A stretch of DNA of 64,000 nucleotides from positions 2,654,915 through 2,718,914 of the forward strand of contig BCKC01000004.1 in the NCBI GenBank assembly GCA_001600455.1, read 5' to 3'. Source of the stretch: Endocalyx cinctus (taxonomy: Eukaryota > Ascomycota > Sordariomycetes > Amphisphaeriales > Apiosporaceae). This document shows, piece by piece, positions 58,413-64,000 of the stretch. The position numbers and the translations under genes are program-made. Under the pieces are notes generated by a model. The model had not been told where the DNA came from. It made no database searches and worked only from the letters and a program-made list of their open reading frames with translations. The first letter of the stretch is position 1; each line of letters opens with the position of its first letter.

Positions 58413-59291
58413 CTATTTCAATCCACCGCTCAACAGAATACTTTGTCCAGTGAGATAACCGGTCTTACACATCATAGTGACCACATTTGCACACTCCTGT
58501 GGCGTCCCCAAGCGACCGACCGGGATGTTCTTGACGTCGCCAGGAGTTCCTTGGACCGCTTTTGCGTCCGGAATCATGCCAGTTTCCCCGATCATAGCCG
58601 GCGCCACATCGTTGACGGTGATACCGGACTTGGCATGCTTCATAGCCAAATTCCGCATCATGCCCGAGAGGCCGGCCTTGCTGGCCGCATAGTGGCAGGC
58701 GTTAATACCACCGCCTATAGCGGCTATGGATGAGACGAAAACGATCCGACCCCAATTTTGCGCCTCCATGCGCGGGATGCTGAGCTTGGCGAGCAGGAAA
58801 GAAGCCCGCAGGTTGATGTTTAAGGTCGTGTCGAACTCGTCCAAGGGCACTTCGAGGATTCCCGGAAATCGCTTGCCGTACCCGGCGTTGGAGACCAGGA
58901 TGTCCGGGCCGTTTTGGCCGTGCTGCTTCTCGATGTCTCGGAACAATTGCTCGATCGCGTCGGAAGAGGCCGTGTCGACCACGTGAGTGGTGATGGTCTG
59001 CCCTTCCCGCTTCTGGTGATTTCCCCCGTCCCGAAGCTCGGTAGCTAAATCTTCAACGGATTGCGGGTTGCGGTAACTCGTTAATGCGAGAGATACACCC
59101 TCTTTCCATAAATCCCGAGCTATGGCGGCACCGATCCTATAAGTATATACACATATATGAGTATACTACGTCTCCAAGGTCAAGATACCTAAGACTTAAA
59201 AAAAATAAACAAATTATTTTATACCATACCCTCCAGATGCACCCGTTATAAGGGCCAGACGGCCACCGAGATTATTATCAACCGCTGCCAT
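58413..59291 (-). CDS. Short-chain dehydrogenase/reductase (FabG-like)
   Basis: NAD(P)H-dependent SDR oxidoreductase, 261 aa from exons 59291-59230 and 59136-58413 with a GTATGG to TATAG intron. Splicing restores the nucleotide-binding motif TGASGGIGAAIARDLWKEG. NAG is present in ILVSNAGYG, the catalytic Ser is in IVFVSSIAAIGG and Tyr/Lys are in HYAASKAG. GRLGTPQECANVVTMM and the C-terminal GQSILLSGGLK are like those of 3-oxoacyl-ACP reductases, so a role in fatty-acid synthesis is possible, but SDR substrate cannot be fixed from these motifs. There is no clear targeting sequence. It is divergently oriented to LHS1. Family firm, substrate open. Confidence 0.9.
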
Positions 59292-60115
59292 CGTATAAGT
59301 ATGTTGTGTAACAACGAGGTATAATCCTTCTACAATACCCCGACAAACCGACAACTGAGGGGTGCTCCATTAGCCACAAGTTATGTATTACCTACCTAGG
59401 TAGGTATGTATAGTGTAATGGATAATGAGGTATAGTGTGGATTGGAGCGTATTGTACTCCGTAGTGTATAGCGAGCCGGTGTACGGCGTATAACAAACTC
59501 GCTATAAATATCCCATTACACACTTAACAAGTGCCATTTACCCCTCCAAGCCCTCCAAGCCCCTTTAGCTTATTTTGGACGTTTAAAACTTTATCGGACC
59601 AATCAGAGACTTATCGGTGGCTTCTTACTTTGTCACTAGCGAAATAGAAGCCACGAGACGTGAGTAGAGCTCTAAAACTAGCTGAAATACCGATCAGTAA
59701 ATTGCAGGGGTTATTTTTCAACAAGCTGTCCTTTTTTACGTCAAGAATTAAACACGTTTTGTAAATGGAAATAAAGAGAACCACGTTGAAGTAGGAAATG
59801 GGGACAGTTGTTTTTGTCCAATATTGATTTCTTTCTTTTTTTTTTTCTTTTTTTCATAAATAAATACCCTTAAAAGTACTCACTTAGCTAGTGAGCTAAC
59901 TCTGATCTCTTGTGGTGTTCTTTACCTGTCGTTTACCTACAACCTTGGAACTATTTGCTATCAATCCACACCGTACTCTCCAAGCTGTAACACCGACATT
60001 ATATGTATTCGTTATTCTTTTGAACTAGCTATTGGTGACTTCAATACTGCTTAGGCGAGTTTGTTCGCCGGTACAAATTATTTTCTCTATCTTATTCTAT
60101 TAGATTCCAATCATC
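59292..60115. promoter_or_regulatory. Divergent promoter region, SDR / LHS1
   Basis: Shared 5' space of two divergent genes. It contains CCTAGGTAGGTA (59395-59406), the recurrent 9-mer (59455-59463) and T-rich runs (59835-59855). I could not identify a convincing unfolded-protein-response element for LHS1 by eye. Confidence 0.45.
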
Positions 60116-63100
60116 ATGGCGCAAATATTCTCCCCTAGATCTGTACTCCTCTGTGTCCTGTTTCTGTTCTCTACGAATGTCCTCGCTATATCTGCCGTCC
60201 TCGGTGTCGATCTCGGTACGGAATATATCAAGGCAGCCCTCGTCAAGCCGGGTATCCCTCTCGAGATCGTTTTGACGAAAGATTCGAGAAGAAAAGAGAC
60301 TTCCGCAGTCGCATTCAAACCTTCGAAAAATGCCCCCAAGAGCGGTGCGTACCCCGAAAGAGCTTATGGCTCTGACGCCATGGCTATTGCAGCTAGGTTT
60401 CCTGGCGACGTATACCCCAACCTCAAGACCCTCCTCGGCCTTCCTTTAGACGACCCCATTGTTCAGGAATACTCCACAAGGCACCCCGATCTTCAGATAG
60501 AAGCCCACAAGACACGCGGCACTGCTGCGTTCAAAAGCAAGGCTACTGCCGAGGAAGATGCATGGATGGTAGAAGAGCTACTAGCTATGGAGCTGCAGAG
60601 CATCCAGCGCAACGCGGAAGCCCTAGCTGGACATGACTCGACCGTTCGATCTGTGGTTATTACTGTACCACCTTTTTACACCGTTGAAGAGAAGCGAGCT
60701 GTCGAAATGGCTGCTGAACTTGTCGGTCTGAAGGTTCTGTCCTTGATCAGTGACGGTCTGGCTGTTGGTCTCAACTATGCCACCAGTCGTACGTTCCCCA
60801 ACATCAACGAAGGAGGCAAGCCCGAGTATCACATGGTCTTCGACATGGGTGCTGGCTCTGCCAAAGCAACCATTATGAAATTTCAGGGCCGAAATGTTAA
60901 GGACATTGGCAAGTTCAACAAGACCATTCAGGAAGTACAGTACATGGGTGCTGGCTGGGATAGGACACTAGGAGGTGATTCCCTCAACTACTTGATTGTG
61001 GATGACATGGTCACCAAGTTCGTCGAGTCGCCTGCGGCCCAGAAAGCATCGGTTACCGCCGAGTCTGTACAGAAGCATGGTCGCGCCATGGCGAAACTTA
61101 CCAAGGAGGCTGAGAGAATGCGCCATATTCTGAGCGCAAACCAGGAGACTGGTGGTAGTTTTGAGGGTCTCTACAACGATATCGACTTCAAGTATAAGAT
61201 CACTCGAGCAGACTTTGAGAAGATGGCTGAGGGCCATGCCGAGAGAGTTACCGTTTCTGTGCAGAAGGCCCTGGATATGGCTGAACTTGATATCAAGCAG
61301 CTCGATTCCATCATTCTTCACGGTGGTGCTTCGCGTACCCCCTTCGTTCAGAAGGCTCTCGAGAAGATCACGGCGAGCAGCGAGATGCTCCGTAGCAACG
61401 TAAACTCGGATGAATCTGCCGTCTTTGGAGCCGGTTTCAGAGCTGCAGAGCTCAGTCCTAGCTTCAGAGTAAAGGAAATCCGGGTTTCCGACGGCGCCGG
61501 TTATCCGGCTGGGATGAAATGGACGAGTCCCCAGGATAAGCCCCAGCAACAACGTCTCTGGACACCCCGATCTCTGCTGAGCGCACCACCTAAAGAAGTC
61601 ACTTTCACGAACCTTGAGGATTTCTCTGTCAGTTTCTATCAACAAGTGCCATCCCCTGAAGGAACAGTTGACAAGGAGACCAAGGTCATGACAACTACGA
61701 ATCTGACCTCAACGGTCGCTTCGCTCGTGGAAAAGCACGGCTGCCCAGAGTCAGACATCCATTTCAAGGTGAAGCTACAATTAAGCACCGAGGATGGCGA
61801 GGTTGATGTTGCAAAGGCTTGGGTCGAGTGCGAGGCCGACGAACCTGATAAAGAGGGTTCGGTCATGGATGGTGTCAAGAACCTCTTCGGCTTTGGCAAG
61901 AATAAGGACCAAAAGCCTTTGGCTGATGGCGAAGAGGCCACTGAGGAGGCGGAGACTGTGAGCGCGAGCAGTGAGACTTCTACCACGTCCGCTACTGAGT
62001 CAAGCACCACTTCGACTTCTGAGGCTGCCGAAACGACTCCTGAGCCAAAGAAGAAGCAACTTGTTATGATTCCGGTCAAATACAGCCTCAAGAAGACGGG
62101 TGTCCCCGCTCTGGTTAAGGCAGATCTCGACAAAGCAAAGAATCGTATCAAAGCATTCGAGGCATCTGATAACTCTCGGCGCCAGCGTGAAGAAGCTTTG
62201 AACCAACTCGAAGGTTTCACCTACAGGGTCCGCGACATGTTGGACTCGGAATCTTTCGTAGAGGCATCTACAGAAGAAGAGCGATCGACTCTAGAGCAGA
62301 AAGCTAGCGCTGCTAGTGATTGGCTTTACGAGGATGGTGCCGATGCTTCCCGAGATGAGCTCAAGTCTAAACACAAGGAACTTAAGGACATCGTCTCCCC
62401 TATTGAGAAGAGGATCGATGAAACAAAACAGAGGCCGGAGCTAGTCAAAAAATTAAAAGACGCTGTTGACCAGACCAATGTGTTCATTGATACCATCAAG
62501 GGAAAGATTGCGGAGGTCGATGCCTACCAATCCTCACTTAGTGCAAGCTCTACCGCGTCGGCGGAAGAATCCACGGTCACCGCTGCTCCCTCGCAGGATG
62601 GTGAATTTGATGGACTAGAGGATGACGACACTACATCTACGACGACTACGACCGCTGTTGAAGATCGAGGCCCTCCTCCTTCACTTTACACACTAGACGA
62701 CCTTACCGAGATTACCAAGCTCTCGGTGTCGATCGTAGAATGGTTGGAGGTCAAGCTTGATGAGCAGGAGAAACTTCCTATATCAGCCGACCCTGTTCTT
62801 CTCGCTAAAGATCTAATTGAGAAGGCAAAGAAACTTGAGAAGGCCGGGTTAGACTTAGCCATGAAGAGCGTCAAGAACTTTGAATCAAAGGGGAAGAAGA
62901 GCGGATCGAAGAAGTCGAGCAAGAGTAAGAAGCAGTCCTCGACCAAAACAAGCTCTGACAAGTCAGAACCAACAATAGAGGTGAAGGAAGGGGAAAACTA
63001 CATAAAATTTGGAGAGGACGGGAAGGGGCCTTCGGCTGAAGAGATAGAGGAGATGATCAAGAATATGGCCAAGGAGCAACGTGATAAAGATGAGGCAGGG

Positions 63101-63121
63101 AGCAAGCATGACGAACTATGA
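60116..63121 (+). CDS. LHS1: ER lumenal Hsp70-like chaperone LHS1 (HYOU1/GRP170 family)
   Basis: Large Hsp70-type chaperone of the ER lumen, nucleotide-exchange factor for BiP/Kar2 and helper of protein translocation. It is a single exon of 1001 aa. The signal peptide is about residues 1-24 (VLLCVLFLFSTNVLA). The ATPase domain shows AVLGVDLGTEYIKAALVKPG, VVITVPPFYTVEEKRAVEMA, VFDMGAGSAKATIMKF (about 241) and ILHGGASRTPFVQKALEKI (about 401). A beta-type domain is followed by a long Ser/Thr/Glu-rich, probably disordered loop (about 613-645) and a helical C-terminal part. The end is Lys/Ser-rich (KGKKSGSKKSSKSKKQSS), then acidic, and finishes with HDEL, the ER retrieval signal. Length and architecture match the family. 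Firm. Confidence 0.97.
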   Translation: MAQIFSPRSVLLCVLFLFSTNVLAISAVLGVDLGTEYIKAALVKPGIPLEIVLTKDSRRKETSAVAFKPSKNAPKSGAYPERAYGSDAMAIAARFPGDVYPNLKTLLGLPLDDPIVQEYSTRHPDLQIEAHKTRGTAAFKSKATAEEDAWMVEELLAMELQSIQRNAEALAGHDSTVRSVVITVPPFYTVEEKRAVEMAAELVGLKVLSLISDGLAVGLNYATSRTFPNINEGGKPEYHMVFDMGAGSAKATIMKFQGRNVKDIGKFNKTIQEVQYMGAGWDRTLGGDSLNYLIVDDMVTKFVESPAAQKASVTAESVQKHGRAMAKLTKEAERMRHILSANQETGGSFEGLYNDIDFKYKITRADFEKMAEGHAERVTVSVQKALDMAELDIKQLDSIILHGGASRTPFVQKALEKITASSEMLRSNVNSDESAVFGAGFRAAELSPSFRVKEIRVSDGAGYPAGMKWTSPQDKPQQQRLWTPRSLLSAPPKEVTFTNLEDFSVSFYQQVPSPEGTVDKETKVMTTTNLTSTVASLVEKHGCPESDIHFKVKLQLSTEDGEVDVAKAWVECEADEPDKEGSVMDGVKNLFGFGKNKDQKPLADGEEATEEAETVSASSETSTTSATESSTTSTSEAAETTPEPKKKQLVMIPVKYSLKKTGVPALVKADLDKAKNRIKAFEASDNSRRQREEALNQLEGFTYRVRDMLDSESFVEASTEEERSTLEQKASAASDWLYEDGADASRDELKSKHKELKDIVSPIEKRIDETKQRPELVKKLKDAVDQTNVFIDTIKGKIAEVDAYQSSLSASSTASAEESTVTAAPSQDGEFDGLEDDDTTSTTTTTAVEDRGPPPSLYTLDDLTEITKLSVSIVEWLEVKLDEQEKLPISADPVLLAKDLIEKAKKLEKAGLDLAMKSVKNFESKGKKSGSKKSSKSKKQSSTKTSSDKSEPTIEVKEGENYIKFGEDGKGPSAEEIEEMIKNMAKEQRDKDEAGSKHDEL

Positions 63122-64000
63122 TGTGCGGGATAAATAATGGATAGACACTTAGATGTTTTATGAAAATAATTTGAAGCAATTAGCCTTGTTGCAGCCTTGT
63201 CGTGTCGTCTTATTGAATGACTCAGAAGGCAGACTTAAATCCGGTCAAGCGAATATCGACTCGGATATTTTATACGCGTAAATAGATGGTAGATGAGTGT
63301 GTACAAGTAATACCATGTTTCCCCTTGGTCATCCCAGTCTTGGACTTGTTTGTGCTCGGTTATCTACAGCATCTCACAGAATTCACGGGGTGAGTTGCAT
63401 ATGCTGGCACAAGGCACGGGACGATTGCTGGATACCACCGTATCTCTGTGTTGACCGAAATGCATGTGACCGTCCTGTACAGGTAGCACGTAATCCTTGA
63501 CTAGATTCCTCTTTAGGATCTTGCTCTGCGATATCTGAAATTTGGTATTGCCCGAGAAGAGAAAAGATCGAGAGATTGGAAGGATTCCACATAACACAAA
63601 ATCTATATTCAAATTCGGGGACCAATACTTTCTTGATTTCTATCTGAATTGATACGTCTTGGGACGGATTTAATACGCGAGGTTTGATTACAACAAGGAA
63701 AAAGAGAAAAAAGAAAAGAAAAAGATTTGACGATAGTTATATTAAAGGGGTTGAAGTAGTCCAGTATGGTAATAGGGGCAAGGAGGTTTAGGTATGATTA
63801 AAAGACTTATCCGTGGATTCTCATCATCAGCTCTCCCGATATAAATGAGTTGAGTAGTACATGATTGAGAGTGGCTTCCTCGTTTGTTCATGCAAATATT
63901 GGTATGGTATGCAGGTACATGTACGTATAAATTATCGTACCTGCCTATTTTTTTTTTTTTTTTATCTAACTCAATTGAATGTGCCTACCCATCACTTCAA
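63122..64000. other. 3' flank of LHS1, no gene seen
   Basis: AT-rich sequence with short open segments on both strands and none with recognisable coding character. Ends with a T19-type run near 63952-63963. Confidence 0.5.

Overview
This window is nuclear DNA of a filamentous ascomycete (Pezizomycotina). The evidence is short GT-AG introns of about 55-240 nt with CTAAC-type branch sites close to the acceptor, two Zn2Cys6 regulators, a fungal-type OMP decarboxylase with a long internal insertion, a GH72 wall transglycosidase and a septin. The AT-rich spacers carry many TAGGTA/CCTAGG-type words. A Sordariomycete is my best guess, but the species cannot be read from the sequence.

Layout: 3' end of cytochrome c oxidase subunit 5 (+, cut by the left edge); mitochondrial ClpX ATPase (-); glycogen branching enzyme (+, 7 exons); ORC5 (-); Zn2Cys6 regulator 1 (+); CCCH zinc-finger protein (-, 6 exons); Zn2Cys6 regulator 2 (-); OMP decarboxylase pyrG (-); phosphatidylinositol synthase (+); a long gene-poor stretch; a serine-rich, probably tail-anchored orphan protein (+, 4 exons); a Dal5-type MFS transporter (+); a frameshifted and truncated gene relic (+); SKI8 WD40 protein (-); mitochondrial ribosomal protein bL32m (-); Cdc10-type septin (+); a 5.5-kb gene-poor stretch; GH72 beta-1,3-glucanosyltransferase (+); a hypothetical protein (-); ribosomal protein uS7/RPS5 (+); a GNAT acetyltransferase (-); an SDR oxidoreductase (-); and the ER Hsp70-like chaperone LHS1 (+, ends in HDEL). 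Most genes are housekeeping and unrelated to their neighbours. There is no biosynthetic cluster, CRISPR array, intact transposon or tRNA gene that I can support. Exon coordinates were derived by hand from splice sites, frame closure and family knowledge.

The most interesting observation is that two introns in unrelated genes are homologous over their whole length. They are intron 3 of the serine-rich orphan gene (34622-34715) and the last intron of the MFS transporter (38143-38305). The exons beside them are unrelated, and the homology runs from splice site to splice site. That is the signature of an introner-like element, a mobile or multiplying spliceosomal intron. A second genome-scale signal is the 9-mer TACTCCGTA (or its complement), found eight times, always between genes, where about 0.5 copies are expected by chance.
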